NCBI RefSeq assembly: GCF_013608025.1
Contig: NZ_VDLV01000020.1
Location: 150,511-214,510, forward strand
DNA length: 64,000 bases
From: Pseudomonas brassicacearum subsp. neoaurantiaca
Lineage (GTDB): Bacteria; Pseudomonadota; Gammaproteobacteria; Pseudomonadales; Pseudomonadaceae
Direction of reading: 5' to 3'
Under the pieces are notes generated by a model that was given only the letters and a program-made list of their open reading frames with translations, had not been told where the DNA came from and made no database searches. Made by a program: the position numbers and the translations under genes. Positions within the stretch are counted from its first letter, which is position 1; every line of letters starts with the position of its first letter. Shown here in pieces: positions 9,606 through 18,790 of the stretch.

Positions 9606-10370
9606 ATGCGAATGCAACTCACCGACAAAGTAATCATTATCACTGGCGGTTGCCAGGGCCTGGGCCGCTCCATGGCGGAGTATCTGGCTGGCAGGGGCGC
9701 AAAGCTCGCCCTGGTCGATCTCAATCAGGAAAAACTCGACCAGGCGGTCGCCGCTTGTGCCGCCAAGGGTGTCGAGGCCCGTTCCTACGTGTGCAACGTG
9801 GCGAACGAGGAGCAGGTCAGCGACATGGTTGCCCGGGTAGCCGAGGATTTCGGCGCGATTCATGGCCTGATCAACAACGCAGGTATTTTGCGTGATGGGC
9901 TGCTGCTCAAGGTCAAGGACGGCGAAATGACCAAGATGAGCCTGGCTCAATGGCAAGCCGTGATCGACGTCAACCTCACCGGTGTATTCCTGTGCACCCG
10001 TGAAGTGGCGGCAAAAATGGTCGAGTTGAAGAACAGTGGCGCGATCATCAATATTTCCTCGATATCCCGTGCGGGCAACATCGGCCAGACCAACTATTCC
10101 GCCGCCAAGGCTGGCGTCGTCGCAGCTACCGTGACCTGGGCCAGGGAATTGGCGCGCTATGGCATCCGCGTGGCAGGCATCGCACCAGGTTTCATCGAAA
10201 CCGAGATGACCTTGGGCATGAAACCCGACGCCTTGGAAAGAATGACCTCCGCGATCCCGCTCAAGCGTATGGGCAAACCCGAGGAAATTGCCCATTCGGC
10301 CGCCTATATCTTCGAGAACGACTACTACACCGGTCGGATCCTGGAGATGGATGGCGGGATGCGGATCTAA
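9606..10370 (+). CDS. Short-chain dehydrogenase/reductase
   Basis: A 254-residue SDR (252 if the ATG at 9612 is used, which is better placed behind the CGGGG at 9598-9602). Classical motifs are present: a TGGCQGLG nucleotide-binding turn near residues 14-21, NNAG, SSIS with the catalytic Ser, and YSAAK with catalytic Tyr and Lys, then PGFIETEM. It resembles FabG-like 3-oxoacyl reductases but lies apart from fatty-acid genes, and the substrate is unknown. It faces away from the HugZ-like gene, and a REPIN follows its stop. Confidence 0.8.
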   Translation: MRMQLTDKVIIITGGCQGLGRSMAEYLAGRGAKLALVDLNQEKLDQAVAACAAKGVEARSYVCNVANEEQVSDMVARVAEDFGAIHGLINNAGILRDGLLLKVKDGEMTKMSLAQWQAVIDVNLTGVFLCTREVAAKMVELKNSGAIINISSISRAGNIGQTNYSAAKAGVVAATVTWARELARYGIRVAGIAPGFIETEMTLGMKPDALERMTSAIPLKRMGKPEEIAHSAAYIFENDYYTGRILEMDGGMRI

Positions 10371-10388
10371 GGGACTGCACATAATCAA

Positions 10389-10482
10389 TGTGGGAGCGAG
10401 CTTGCTCGCGATGGCGCCGGGTCAACTTGCATCAATGTTGAATGTCAGGCCGCTATCGCGAGCAAGCTCGCTCCCACAGGGG
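10389..10482. repeat. REPIN, family A
   Basis: Inverted pair of the GTGGGAGCGAGC repeat filling most of the gap between the convergent SDR and mrp genes. Confidence 0.9.
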
Positions 10483-10498
10483 ATTGTGTTTCAAAGCA

Positions 10499-11593
10499 TC
10501 AATCGTCGCTGACGGTGATATTTGGCATCGCCGGTGACGCAGCTTCCTGCAACACGATCCGCGCGCCGACGTGGCGGGCCAATTCCTGGTAGACCATGGC
10601 GATCTGGCTGTCCGGCTCGGCGATGACGGTCGGCTTGCCGCCGTCGGCCTGTTCGCGGATCACCATCGACAGCGGCAGCGAGGCCAATAGCTCGACGCCG
10701 TACTGGGTCGCCAGTTTTTCCCCGCCACCTTCGCCGAACAGGTGCTCGGCGTGCCCGCAGTTCGAGCAGATGTGCACCGCCATGTTTTCCACCACGCCCA
10801 GCACTGGGATGTTCACTTTACGGAACATCTCCACGCCCTTGCGCGCGTCCAGCAGGGCCAGGTCCTGGGGCGTGGTGACAATCACCGCGCCGGCCACCGG
10901 GACTTTCTGCGCCAGGGTCAGCTGGATATCGCCGGTGCCCGGCGGCATGTCGATCACTAGGTAATCCAGGTCGCCCCAGGCGGTTTGCGTGACCAGTTGC
11001 AGCAAAGCCCCGGACACCATCGGTCCGCGCCAGACCATCGGCGTGTTGTCGTCGGTCAGGAAGGCCATGGACATGACCTCGACGCCGTGTGATTGCAGCG
11101 GCACGAACCACTTCTGGTCCTTGATCTGCGGGCGGGTACCTTCGGCAACGCCGAACATGATGCCCTGGCTCGGACCGTAGATGTCCGCGTCCAGAATCCC
11201 CACCTTTGCCCCTTCGCGGGCAAGCGCCAGCGCCAGGTTGGCGGCAGTGGTGGACTTGCCCACGCCGCCCTTGCCCGATGCTACGGCAATCACATTCTTG
11301 ACGTTTGCCAGCCCCGGCACCTGGGCCTGGGCCTTGTGCGCGGCGATCACGCTGTTGATCTCGACTTTGGCGGCGGCCACGCCGTCCAGGCCTTCGATCG
11401 CCATCTGCAGCATTTGCGCCCAACCGTTCTTGAACAGATCGGCGGCGTAGCCGATTTCCAGCCGGACGCTGACGCGATCGCCCTGGATATCGATGGCGCG
11501 CACGCACCCGGCGCTGACCGGATCCTGGTTCAGGTAGGGGTCGGTGTACTGGCGAAGGACGGCTTCCACCGCTGCGCGATTGACGGCGCTCAT
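10499..11593 (-). CDS. apbC: Mrp/ApbC iron-sulfur cluster carrier ATPase
   Basis: A 364-residue P-loop protein of the Mrp/NBP35 family. It has an N-terminal MIP18-like domain, a deviant Walker A GKGGVGKSTTAANLA (about residues 107-121), ADIYGPSQG, and a C-terminal CSNCG pair that binds a bridging [4Fe-4S] cluster between two subunits. It carries Fe-S clusters to target apoproteins in the cytosol. I chose ATG 11593 (MSAVNRAAVEAV), the usual start of the family; the frame stays open upstream but crosses the REPIN. The divergent neighbour is metG. Confidence 0.93.
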   Translation of the reverse strand: MSAVNRAAVEAVLRQYTDPYLNQDPVSAGCVRAIDIQGDRVSVRLEIGYAADLFKNGWAQMLQMAIEGLDGVAAAKVEINSVIAAHKAQAQVPGLANVKNVIAVASGKGGVGKSTTAANLALALAREGAKVGILDADIYGPSQGIMFGVAEGTRPQIKDQKWFVPLQSHGVEVMSMAFLTDDNTPMVWRGPMVSGALLQLVTQTAWGDLDYLVIDMPPGTGDIQLTLAQKVPVAGAVIVTTPQDLALLDARKGVEMFRKVNIPVLGVVENMAVHICSNCGHAEHLFGEGGGEKLATQYGVELLASLPLSMVIREQADGGKPTVIAEPDSQIAMVYQELARHVGARIVLQEAASPAMPNITVSDD

Positions 11594-11957
11594 GGGCAAC
11601 TCCGATAGCAAGACTTGAAAACAGGCCGCTATCCTACGCCGCGCGCTCCCGCGTGGCGACCCGATAACAGCAGGGCGAAAATCTTTTGTGGCGAGGGGAT
11701 TTATCCCCGCTGGGTTGCGAAGCGACCCCAAAACCTGGCGCCTCGGTGAATCAGACGGGCCTGGTACGAATGTTTTGGGGGACTGCTGCGCAGTCCAGCG
11801 GGGATAAATCCCCTCGCCACAGGTTGTGCCTGTGCTGCCCCGGCAACGCATCCGTTTACTGCTCCAGCAATGCATCTGGAAACAGGTCCGTGGGGTGAAA
11901 TATATTTCCCGGCGCTTTATAGTGGCCGACCTCCGTTTCATCAAGTAGCCGAGCCCC
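11594..11957. other. Divergent apbC-metG intergenic region
   Basis: 364 bp without a gene. About a third is the family-B REPIN at 11687-11822. The rest should hold the two divergent promoters. I see no convincing operator or RNA. Confidence 0.6.
11687..11822. repeat. REPIN, family B (GTGGCGAGGGGATTTATCCC type)
   Basis: Outer arms GTGGCGAGGGGATTTATCCC and its complement enclose a shorter inverted pair. A second copy of this sub-type lies at 24566-24685. Related copies in the window carry GAGCTTGCTCCC in place of GGATTTATCCCC. Confidence 0.9.
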
Positions 11958-14003
11958 ATGTCCGAGCCACGCAAGATCCTCGTCACCAGCGCCCTGCCCT
12001 ATGCCAATGGTTCGATTCACCTTGGCCATATGCTGGAATACATCCAGACCGATATGTGGACGCGCTTCCAGAAACATCGCGGCAACCAATGCATCTACGT
12101 CTGCGCCGACGACGCCCACGGCTCGGCCATCATGCTGCGCGCGGAAAAGGAAGGCATCACCCCGGAACAACTGATCGCCAACGTCCAGGCTGAACACAGC
12201 GCCGACTTTGCCGAGTTCCTGGTGGACTTTGACAATTTCCACTCCACTCACGCCGAAGAAAACCGTGAGCTGTCGAGCCAGATCTACCTGAAGCTGCGTG
12301 ACGCCGGGCATATCTCCACCCGTTCGGTCACGCAATATTTCGACCCGGAAAAGAAAATGTTCCTGGCCGACCGCTTCATCAAGGGCACCTGCCCGAAATG
12401 CGGCACCGAAGACCAGTACGGCGACAACTGCGAGAAATGCGGCGCCACCTACGCACCGACTGACCTGAAAGACCCGAAGTCGGCGATTTCCGGCGCCACA
12501 CCGGTGCTCAGGGACTCCCAGCATTTCTTCTTCAAGCTGCCTGATTTCCAGCAGATGCTGCAAACCTGGACCCGCAGCGGCACGCTGCAGGACGCGGTCG
12601 CCAACAAACTCGCCGAGTGGCTCGATTCCGGCCTGCAAGAGTGGGACATTTCCCGCGATGCGCCGTACTTCGGCTTCGAGATTCCCGGCGAACCCGGCAA
12701 ATATTTCTACGTGTGGCTGGACGCGCCGATCGGCTACATGGCGAGCTTCAAGAACCTGTGCGACCGCACCCCGGCGCTGGACTTCGATGCGTTCTGGGGC
12801 AAGGACTCCACCGCTGAGGTGTATCACTTCATCGGCAAGGACATCGTCAACTTCCACGCGCTGTTCTGGCCCGCGATGCTCGAAGGCGCCGGCTTCCGCA
12901 AGCCGACCGGCATCAACGTCCATGGCTACCTGACCGTCAACGGCCAGAAGATGTCCAAGTCCCGCGGCACCTTCATCAAGGCGCGTACCTACCTGGATCA
13001 CCTGTCGCCGGAATACCTGCGCTACTACTACGCGGCCAAGCTCGGCCGTGGCGTCGACGACCTGGACCTGAACCTCGAAGACTTCGTGCAGAAGGTCAAC
13101 TCCGACCTGGTGGGCAAGGTCGTCAACATTGCCAGCCGTTGCGCCGGTTTCATCCACAAGGGCAACGCTGGCGTGCTGGTGGCCGGTAATGCCGCGCCGG
13201 AACTGACCGACGCCTTCCTGGCCGCCGCGCCAAGCATCGCCGACGCCTATGAGAGTCGCGACTTCGCCCGCGCCATGCGCGAGATCATGGCCCTGGCCGA
13301 CCGTGCCAACGCCTGGATCGCCGACAAGGCCCCGTGGTCGCTGGCCAAGCAGGAAGGCAAGCAGGACGAAGTCCAGGCCATCTGCGCCTTGGGCATCAAC
13401 CTGTTCCGCCAACTGGTGATTTTCCTCAAGCCGGTGCTGCCGTTGCTGGCCGCCGATGCCGAGGCGTTCCTCAATGTGGCGCCGCTGACCTGGAATGATC
13501 ACCAGATCCTGCTGAGCAACCATCAGCTGAACGAGTTCAAGCCGTTGATGACCCGCATCGACGCCACCAAGGTCCAGGCCATGATCGACGCGTCCAAGGA
13601 AGACCTGGCCGCCAGCCAGACCGATACCGGCGGCCCGAGCGGCAACGGTGAGTTGGCCAAGGACCCGCTGTCGCCGGAAATCGATTTCGACGCTTTCGCT
13701 GCGGTCGACCTGCGCGTGGCACTGATCGTCAAGGCCGAAGCCGTCGAAGGCGCTGACAAGCTGCTGCGCTTGACTCTGGACATCGGCGATGAGCAACGCA
13801 ACGTGTTCTCCGGCATCAAGAGCGCCTACCCGGACCCGGCCAAGCTTGAAGGTCGGTTGACGATGATGATCGCCAACCTCAAGCCACGCAAAATGCGTTT
13901 CGGTATTTCCGAGGGCATGGTGATGGCGGCGGGCCCCGGCGGCGAAGAGATCTACCTGCTGAGTCCGGACAGCGGCGCCAAGCCGGGTCAACGGATCAAG
14001 TAA
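11958..14003 (+). CDS. metG: Methionyl-tRNA synthetase
   Basis: A 681-residue class I synthetase that charges tRNA-Met. The HIGH motif appears as HLGH (about residues 21-24). The zinc knuckle has two pairs CPKC and CEKC (about 142-160), and KMSKS is followed by RGTF (about 330). A C-terminal EMAP/Trbp111-like tRNA-binding domain ([13 protein letters not shown] onward) makes the dimer. The length is typical for Pseudomonas. It reads away from apbC and ends before a good terminator. Confidence 0.98.
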   Translation: MSEPRKILVTSALPYANGSIHLGHMLEYIQTDMWTRFQKHRGNQCIYVCADDAHGSAIMLRAEKEGITPEQLIANVQAEHSADFAEFLVDFDNFHSTHAEENRELSSQIYLKLRDAGHISTRSVTQYFDPEKKMFLADRFIKGTCPKCGTEDQYGDNCEKCGATYAPTDLKDPKSAISGATPVLRDSQHFFFKLPDFQQMLQTWTRSGTLQDAVANKLAEWLDSGLQEWDISRDAPYFGFEIPGEPGKYFYVWLDAPIGYMASFKNLCDRTPALDFDAFWGKDSTAEVYHFIGKDIVNFHALFWPAMLEGAGFRKPTGINVHGYLTVNGQKMSKSRGTFIKARTYLDHLSPEYLRYYYAAKLGRGVDDLDLNLEDFVQKVNSDLVGKVVNIASRCAGFIHKGNAGVLVAGNAAPELTDAFLAAAPSIADAYESRDFARAMREIMALADRANAWIADKAPWSLAKQEGKQDEVQAICALGINLFRQLVIFLKPVLPLLAADAEAFLNVAPLTWNDHQILLSNHQLNEFKPLMTRIDATKVQAMIDASKEDLAASQTDTGGPSGNGELAKDPLSPEIDFDAFAAVDLRVALIVKAEAVEGADKLLRLTLDIGDEQRNVFSGIKSAYPDPAKLEGRLTMMIANLKPRKMRFGISEGMVMAAGPGGEEIYLLSPDSGAKPGQRIK

Positions 14004-14023
14004 CGCGACTGCACACGGCACCG

Positions 14024-14059
14024 ATCCCACAGTCGTTATCGAGCGACTGTGGGATTTTT
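14024..14059 (+). terminator. Terminator of metG
   Basis: A 12-bp perfect stem ATCCCACAGTCG (14024-14035 with 14044-14055), an eight-base loop, then a T run. Confidence 0.85.
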
Positions 14060-14130
14060 CATATCTGGCCCGTCCTCACGGAGTGCCGGATAATGCCTAA
14101 TCTTGTCACAGGCCCTGTCGCCCCATACCC

Positions 14131-14700
14131 ATGACCGAAATCTTCTTATCCCTGTTGAGCGCGGCCCTGATCAACAATCTGGCGTTGCATTGGCCGCTGG
14201 GCGTCGATCCGCTGCTGGCAGCCAGGGGGAGAAGCCAGGTACACGCCTTGGGCCTCGCGACGGCGTGCCTGATGCTCTGTGTCGGTAGCCTGGGCTATCT
14301 GGTCGACCGATGGTTGCTGGCCCCGGCTGAGCTGACATCGCTACAGTTATTGGTGTGGCTGCCCATGAGCGTCTTGCTGATCGGGCCGGTGCTGCGGCTG
14401 CTGGGGCGCTGGCTGCCCATGCTGCCGTTTGCCGGCCTGTGGCCGCTGCTTCTCGGCAATGCCGGCATACTGGGCCTCGCGCTGCTCAACCGGGAGGCCA
14501 CGGGCCTGGGCGATGTTATGACGTCGAGCCTGGGTGCCGGACTGGGTTTCTGGCTGGTATTGAGCCTGTTTGACGACTTGCGGCAGCGAATCCTCGACAA
14601 CGATATTCCCCTACCTTTCCGAGGGCTGCCGATCCAACTGATCAGCGCCGGCCTGATGGCGGTGGCTTTTCTCGGATTGCGCGGGCTGGTCAAGACATGA
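14131..14700 (+). CDS. rnfA: RnfA/RsxA-like membrane subunit with altered cysteines
   Basis: A 189-residue protein of six hydrophobic segments, matching RnfA in length and pattern (start [16 protein letters not shown], end [27 protein letters not shown]). In Rnf complexes RnfA and RnfE form a symmetric membrane pair whose cysteines hold an iron-sulfur centre. Aligned from memory with E. coli RsxA, the LGLCP cysteine is Asp26 here (LGVDP) and the TNC cysteine is Ala111 (GNA), so both ligands appear lost. It starts a tightly coupled operon: its stop overlaps the next ATG as ATGA. The membrane electron path must differ from that of standard Rnf. Confidence 0.85.
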   Translation: MTEIFLSLLSAALINNLALHWPLGVDPLLAARGRSQVHALGLATACLMLCVGSLGYLVDRWLLAPAELTSLQLLVWLPMSVLLIGPVLRLLGRWLPMLPFAGLWPLLLGNAGILGLALLNREATGLGDVMTSSLGAGLGFWLVLSLFDDLRQRILDNDIPLPFRGLPIQLISAGLMAVAFLGLRGLVKT

Positions 14701-15707
14701 ACCTGATTCAACACATCGATGCCTTGCTCCCGCAGACTCAGTGCGGCAAGTGCGGTCACCCGGGATGCAAGCCATACGCCGAAGGCATCGCCCAGGGTGA
14801 GCCGATCAACAGATGCCCGCCCGGCGGACAAGAGACCATCGCGGCCCTGGCCGAGCTGATGCGGGTACCGATGCTGGAACTGGACACCAGTCGCGGCACG
14901 GCGCCGGCGCAGATCGCGTTTATCCGGGAAGCCGAATGCATCGGCTGCACCAAGTGCATCCAGGCCTGCCCGGTGGACGCGATTGTCGGCGCAGCAAAGC
15001 TGATGCACACCGTTCTCATCGACGAATGCACCGGTTGCGATCTCTGCGTGGCACCGTGCCCAGTGGATTGCATCGAGATGCGGCCGCTGCCGATCGCAAC
15101 TGTAACGCCGGTCGTTGGCGGATTGGCCGCCAGCGACGAAGAACGGCAAGCAAGAACCGCCAAGCGCAATAAAGCTCGCCGACGCTTCGAACTACGCAAC
15201 GCTCGCCTGCGTCGCGAAGAAGAACAGCGCCAAGCCGAGCGTTTGGCCCGAACCCAGCGAAACGCCCAGCAAGCCCAGGCGCAGCCACTCGATCCCGTGC
15301 AAGCCGCGCTGGAGCGAGTGCGCGCACAAAAAGCCGCCACGGCTGACGCCGCGCTGAAGAAAGCCAAGGTCGACCTGGCCATGAGCCGGGCACAGTTGCA
15401 CAAATCCTTGAAAGCGTTCGGCCACCCGCCAACCTTCGAGCAACAGTCACAGCTGATCGCGCTGCAACGCCAGTTCGAAGCGGCTGAACAGGCATTGGCC
15501 CGGTTGGAAAGCGCTGCATCGCCCGCCACACCGGTACCGGCGCCCGTAAATGATGCTGAACTGAAGCGGGCGAAGATCCAATTGGCAATGCGTCGCGCCG
15601 AACTCAGCAAAGCCCGGGCTGCCGCCGCCTTCCCTGAGCAATTGCAGGCACTGGAACAGGCCGTCAAAGATGCCGAAGAGCAGGTAGATGTCCGTGCCGC
15701 TCGCTGA
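14697..15707 (+). CDS. rnfB: RnfB/RsxB-like Fe-S protein without membrane anchor, with a coiled-coil tail
   Basis: 336 residues. The cluster-binding part is complete: Cys16, Cys19, Cys24 and Cys40 for one [4Fe-4S], then two ferredoxin motifs, [11 protein letters not shown] (81-91) and [11 protein letters not shown] (111-121). Unlike E. coli RsxB, the protein starts directly at this domain and lacks the N-terminal membrane helix. Residues 145-336 form an Ala/Gln/Arg-rich, coiled-coil-like tail with an internal duplication ([17 protein letters not shown] at about 220-236 and [17 protein letters not shown] at about 289-305). Such tails are more familiar on RnfC/RsxC, which is absent here. The gene overlaps rnfA by 4 bp and rnfD by 20 bp. 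Confidence 0.87.
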   Translation: MNLIQHIDALLPQTQCGKCGHPGCKPYAEGIAQGEPINRCPPGGQETIAALAELMRVPMLELDTSRGTAPAQIAFIREAECIGCTKCIQACPVDAIVGAAKLMHTVLIDECTGCDLCVAPCPVDCIEMRPLPIATVTPVVGGLAASDEERQARTAKRNKARRRFELRNARLRREEEQRQAERLARTQRNAQQAQAQPLDPVQAALERVRAQKAATADAALKKAKVDLAMSRAQLHKSLKAFGHPPTFEQQSQLIALQRQFEAAEQALARLESAASPATPVPAPVNDAELKRAKIQLAMRRAELSKARAAAAFPEQLQALEQAVKDAEEQVDVRAAR

Positions 15708-16680
15708 TCCGCTGGACGAACGGCTGCGGCAGGCGATGCGGCGGGTGCTGTTGGCGACGCTGCCCGGGGTGCTGGCCTCGGTGTGGGTCTTTGGTTGGGG
15801 TGTATTGCTGAACTTGTTGTTGTCCGGACTCACCGCGCTGGCGATCGAGGCACTGGTATTGCGTTTGCGGCGACGGCCGCTCGAGCCTGACCTGCGCGAC
15901 GGCAGCGCATTGGTCAGCGCCACATTGCTGGCCCTGGCCTTGCCCGCGTACTGCCCTTGGTGGCTGACCGTGACGGCGGTCGCCTGCGCCTTGTTGTTTG
16001 GCAAGCACCTTTGGGGTGGGGTCGGCAGCAATCCGTTCAATCCGGCAATGCTCGGATATGCCTTGGTGCTGTTGGCGTTCCCCCAACATCTGAGCCAATG
16101 GCCAACGACCCATGGCCTGGGCCTGATCGACGGTTTGCGCCTGGTGGCCGACATGGGCCAGGCCCCCGATGGGTGGGCCGGCGCCACCGCGCTGGACAGC
16201 CTGCGGATCAACACAAGCCTGACCCTGGACGAGCTGTTTTCCAGCAACCCGGCGTTCGGCCGTTGGGGTGGACGCGGTGTCGAATGGATCAACCTGGCAT
16301 TCCTGGTCGGTGGTCTGTTCCTGCTGCACCAACGTGTATTTACCTGGCACGCCCCGGTGGGCATGTTGGCCAGCCTGTTCACGATCAGCCTACTGTTCTG
16401 GAACGGTTCGGGTTCGGATTCCAACGGCTCGCCACTGTTTCATCTGCTGACCGGCGCAACCATGCTCGGCGCGTTTTTTATCGTGACCGAACCCGTATCG
16501 GGCGCCAAGGCTCCGCTGGCCCGGCTGTTGTTCGGCGCAGGCACGGGGTTGCTGGTCTACCTGATCCGCACCTGGGGGGGATACCCCGACGGCGTGGCGT
16601 TTGCGGTGTTGTTGATGAATCTCGGCGTACCGGCTCTGGAACGTTTCGTCGAGGCAAGACAGAGGCGCCCGCTGACATGA
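15688..16680 (+). CDS. rnfD: RnfD/RsxD membrane subunit
   Basis: A 330-residue polytopic inner-membrane protein of the NqrB/RnfD family. The segment [10 protein letters not shown] supplies the Thr that carries covalent FMN in this family, so the flavin site is kept. Other family marks are [42 protein letters not shown] and [17 protein letters not shown]. It starts 20 bp inside rnfB and its TGA overlaps the rnfG ATG. With RnfG it would pass electrons by flavins across or along the membrane. ApbE-type flavin transferase would be needed; none is in the window. Confidence 0.9.
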   Translation: MSVPLADPLDERLRQAMRRVLLATLPGVLASVWVFGWGVLLNLLLSGLTALAIEALVLRLRRRPLEPDLRDGSALVSATLLALALPAYCPWWLTVTAVACALLFGKHLWGGVGSNPFNPAMLGYALVLLAFPQHLSQWPTTHGLGLIDGLRLVADMGQAPDGWAGATALDSLRINTSLTLDELFSSNPAFGRWGGRGVEWINLAFLVGGLFLLHQRVFTWHAPVGMLASLFTISLLFWNGSGSDSNGSPLFHLLTGATMLGAFFIVTEPVSGAKAPLARLLFGAGTGLLVYLIRTWGGYPDGVAFAVLLMNLGVPALERFVEARQRRPLT

Positions 16681-17288
16681 AGAAAACCACTAGCGCTGCG
16701 ACTCTGGTATTGCTGGGTGGTCTCGCCATCGGCGCCACGTATCTGCTGCAAATCAGCACCGCCGAACGCATCGAGGCGCAACGCCAAGCCGTCGCCAACC
16801 GGACCTTGCTCGAGGTATTGCCAGTCGACCTATATAACAATCAGCCATTGGCGCAACCTGTCATTGCGACCCCGGTGACGCTGCCCCGCAGCACGTTGCT
16901 GGGCGCTTACCTGGCAACTCGCGACGGGACGGCCAGCGCCGTGTTGCTACGCAGCCAGGTACAGGGCTACGAGGGCAGCATCGAATTATTGGTCGCGGTG
17001 GATCCGGAAGGACGAGTGTTGGGCGTAAAGACCCTGCGTCAGTCGGAAACCCCCGGCCTGGGCGCGGCGATTGCCGGTTGGCCGAATGCGTGGCTGCAAA
17101 CCTTCCATGGCAAGTCGCGCCAGGCGCCTGTCGATGAGGGTTGGGCGTTGAAAAAGGATCACGGCCAGTTCGATCAGGTGGCTGGTGCGACGGTGACATC
17201 CAAGGCGGTGCTCCAGGCTGTCCACGATGCGCTGCGTTATTTCGACGAGCACAAGGCTCGGCTGACCGGGGCGATCAGTCATGAGTAA
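16677..17288 (+). CDS. rnfG: RnfG/RsxG flavoprotein
   Basis: 203 residues: one N-terminal membrane helix (LVLLGGLAIGATYLLQI) and a periplasmic FMN-binding domain. The conserved covalent FMN site appears as AGATVTSKAV near residues 162-171, with GLGAAI and WALKKDHGQFDQ before it, typical of RnfG and NqrC. ATG 16677 overlaps the stop of rnfD (ATGA). The reading frame remains open far upstream, but that is the shadow of rnfD. The flavinylation Thr is intact, in contrast to the lost cysteines of RnfA and RnfE. Confidence 0.9.
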   Translation: MKKTTSAATLVLLGGLAIGATYLLQISTAERIEAQRQAVANRTLLEVLPVDLYNNQPLAQPVIATPVTLPRSTLLGAYLATRDGTASAVLLRSQVQGYEGSIELLVAVDPEGRVLGVKTLRQSETPGLGAAIAGWPNAWLQTFHGKSRQAPVDEGWALKKDHGQFDQVAGATVTSKAVLQAVHDALRYFDEHKARLTGAISHE

Positions 17289-17811
17289 TTCCGCCTACTG
17301 GCCCCGTGGCCTCGTACTCGTACCCCTGGTGGGCGCCAGCGGCTCGCTGGTCAATGTACTGATCCTCTGGCTCGCCTGGGCTTTGATCAGCTTCGCCCAC
17401 GGTTCGACAATGGCGCTGCTGAGGCCACGCCTCACGGATTACCAAGGGCTCATCGCATCCAGCCTCGTGGCCGCAGCGATGACTGCCTGCGCGGATCTCC
17501 TCGCACAGGCCTGGATACTAGAGCGACAGGACGCGTTGAGCGTGTATATCGGATGGATCGCATTGAGCTGCGTGGCGCTGGAACATGTCGCGGTCGGCGA
17601 GCGCCGCCTGACGGTTCATCTCAGGTTGGCGGGACAATTCGGCCTCCTGGCCATCAGCCTGGGCACGTTGCGCGAGCTGATCGGCAGCGGCATGCCATTG
17701 GCCCAGCTCGCTCCTGGCGGTTTCATTCTGCTGGGCCTGCTGCTCGCCGCGTATCAAGCCTGGATAGGCAATAAAACCCGTTCCACCCTACAGGAAACGT
17801 CGCGCCCATGA
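17281..17811 (+). CDS. rnfE: RnfE/RsxE-like membrane subunit, shortened and degenerate
   Basis: A 176-residue hydrophobic protein in the rnfE position, against about 230 in E. coli. It keeps the general pattern (GLVLVPLVGASGSLVNV near the start, LRELIGSGMPLAQLAPGGFILLGLLLA near the end). From a remembered alignment the first ligand cysteine (LGLCP) is Ser20, while Cys97 (ALSCVAL) may correspond to the second. The identification rests on position and weak similarity. It overlaps rnfG by 8 bp and nth by 4 bp, so the whole set is translated as one unit. Confidence 0.75.
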   Translation: MSNSAYWPRGLVLVPLVGASGSLVNVLILWLAWALISFAHGSTMALLRPRLTDYQGLIASSLVAAAMTACADLLAQAWILERQDALSVYIGWIALSCVALEHVAVGERRLTVHLRLAGQFGLLAISLGTLRELIGSGMPLAQLAPGGFILLGLLLAAYQAWIGNKTRSTLQETSRP

Positions 17812-18446
17812 ACGCCGCAAAACGTCTGGAAATCTTTCGTCGATTTCATGAAGACAACCCGGAGCCAAAGACCGAACTGGCCTACTCCTCCCCCTTCGAG
17901 TTGCTGATCGCGGTGATTCTATCGGCTCAATCCACCGACGTCGGCGTCAACAAGGCCACGGCCAAACTCTTTCCTGTTGCCAACACACCTCAGACGATCC
18001 TTGCCCTGGGCGTCGAAGGGCTGTCTGAATACATCAAGACCATCGGGCTATTCAACAGCAAGGCAAAAAACGTGATCGAAACCTGTCGCCTGCTGATCGA
18101 GCGCCACGGCGGCGAGATCCCCCAGACCCGCGAAGAGCTGGAAGCCCTTCCCGGCGTCGGCCGCAAGACAGCGAACGTTGTGCTCAATACCGCATTCCGA
18201 CAATTGACGATGGCAGTCGACACCCACATTTTCCGCGTCAGTAACCGGACTGGACTGGCCCCGGGCAAGAACGTAGTGGAAGTGGAAAAGAAGCTGATGA
18301 AATTCGTTCCCAAGGAATATCTTCTGGATTCCCATCACTGGCTGATTCTGCATGGACGTTACGTCTGCCTGGCGCGCAAGCCCCGTTGCGGGAGCTGCCG
18401 GATCGAGGACCTGTGCGAGTACAAGCACAAGACATCCGACGATTGA
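17808..18446 (+). CDS. nth: Endonuclease III
   Basis: A 212-residue DNA glycosylase/AP lyase that removes oxidised pyrimidines. The helix-hairpin-helix LPGVGRKTANVVL, the catalytic Lys within it and the Asp in VDTHIFRVSNR are present. The C-terminal [4Fe-4S] motif CLARKPRCGSCRIEDLC has the C-x6-C-x2-C-x5-C spacing. It is the last gene of the rnf operon (ATGA overlap with rnfE). The rnf-nth link is widespread in gamma-proteobacteria. Confidence 0.97.
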   Translation: MNAAKRLEIFRRFHEDNPEPKTELAYSSPFELLIAVILSAQSTDVGVNKATAKLFPVANTPQTILALGVEGLSEYIKTIGLFNSKAKNVIETCRLLIERHGGEIPQTREELEALPGVGRKTANVVLNTAFRQLTMAVDTHIFRVSNRTGLAPGKNVVEVEKKLMKFVPKEYLLDSHHWLILHGRYVCLARKPRCGSCRIEDLCEYKHKTSDD

Positions 18447-18553
18447 CGCGCTATTGCTTTTGTTTATCCGTCGATTGAAAAAATCTTTTTTACCCGCCGG
18501 TGGTTTATCGATATAAGGAGCGCGAATGGCAGTCTTAGCCTGGAGCCGAACCC

Positions 18554-18736
18554 ATGAGTACTGGCAAAGAACAATTGGATGTAGAAGACGATTTCATCGC
18601 CGTTGAGGCTGACGACGCGGAACCGGTGGTGGTGGAAGTGGCGAAAACCAACCTGAGCAAACGCCGCACCATCGACAACCTATTGGAAGAGCGTCGCTTG
18701 CAAAAACAACTGGCCGATTACGATTTTGACCTCTGA
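18554..18736 (+). CDS. PA3496-family small protein
   Basis: A 60-residue acidic protein (MSTGKEQLDVEDDFIAVEAD...) ending in a conserved basic/acidic segment RRTIDNLLEERRLQKQL. It matches the small PA3496 family, which follows nth in P. aeruginosa too and has been named a putative envelope integrity protein in databases. The function is not established. GGAG lies 9 bp before ATG 18554. A second, stronger AAGGAG at 18515-18520 precedes an ATG (18526) in another frame that overlaps this start. A terminator follows directly. Confidence 0.8.
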   Translation: MSTGKEQLDVEDDFIAVEADDAEPVVVEVAKTNLSKRRTIDNLLEERRLQKQLADYDFDL

Positions 18737-18741
18737 CACGT

Positions 18742-18768
18742 AAAAGCCTCCCTGGTGGAGGCTTTTTG
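18742..18768 (+). terminator. Terminator after the PA3496-family gene
   Basis: An AAAAGCCTCC stem with its complement around CTGG, then a T run. It separates the operon from the convergent response-regulator gene. Confidence 0.85.
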
Positions 18769-18790
18769 CTGTGTGCCTGTGGCCCTGGAC

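Noticed and set aside
11856..14030. Open frame of 724 codons antisense to metG
   Set aside because: Composition shadow; metG is complete with all motifs.
15957..16676. In-frame extension of rnfG far into rnfD, suggesting an RnfD-RnfG fusion
   Set aside because: The upstream part is a different frame of rnfD; the ATG at 16677 with a membrane helix is the family start.
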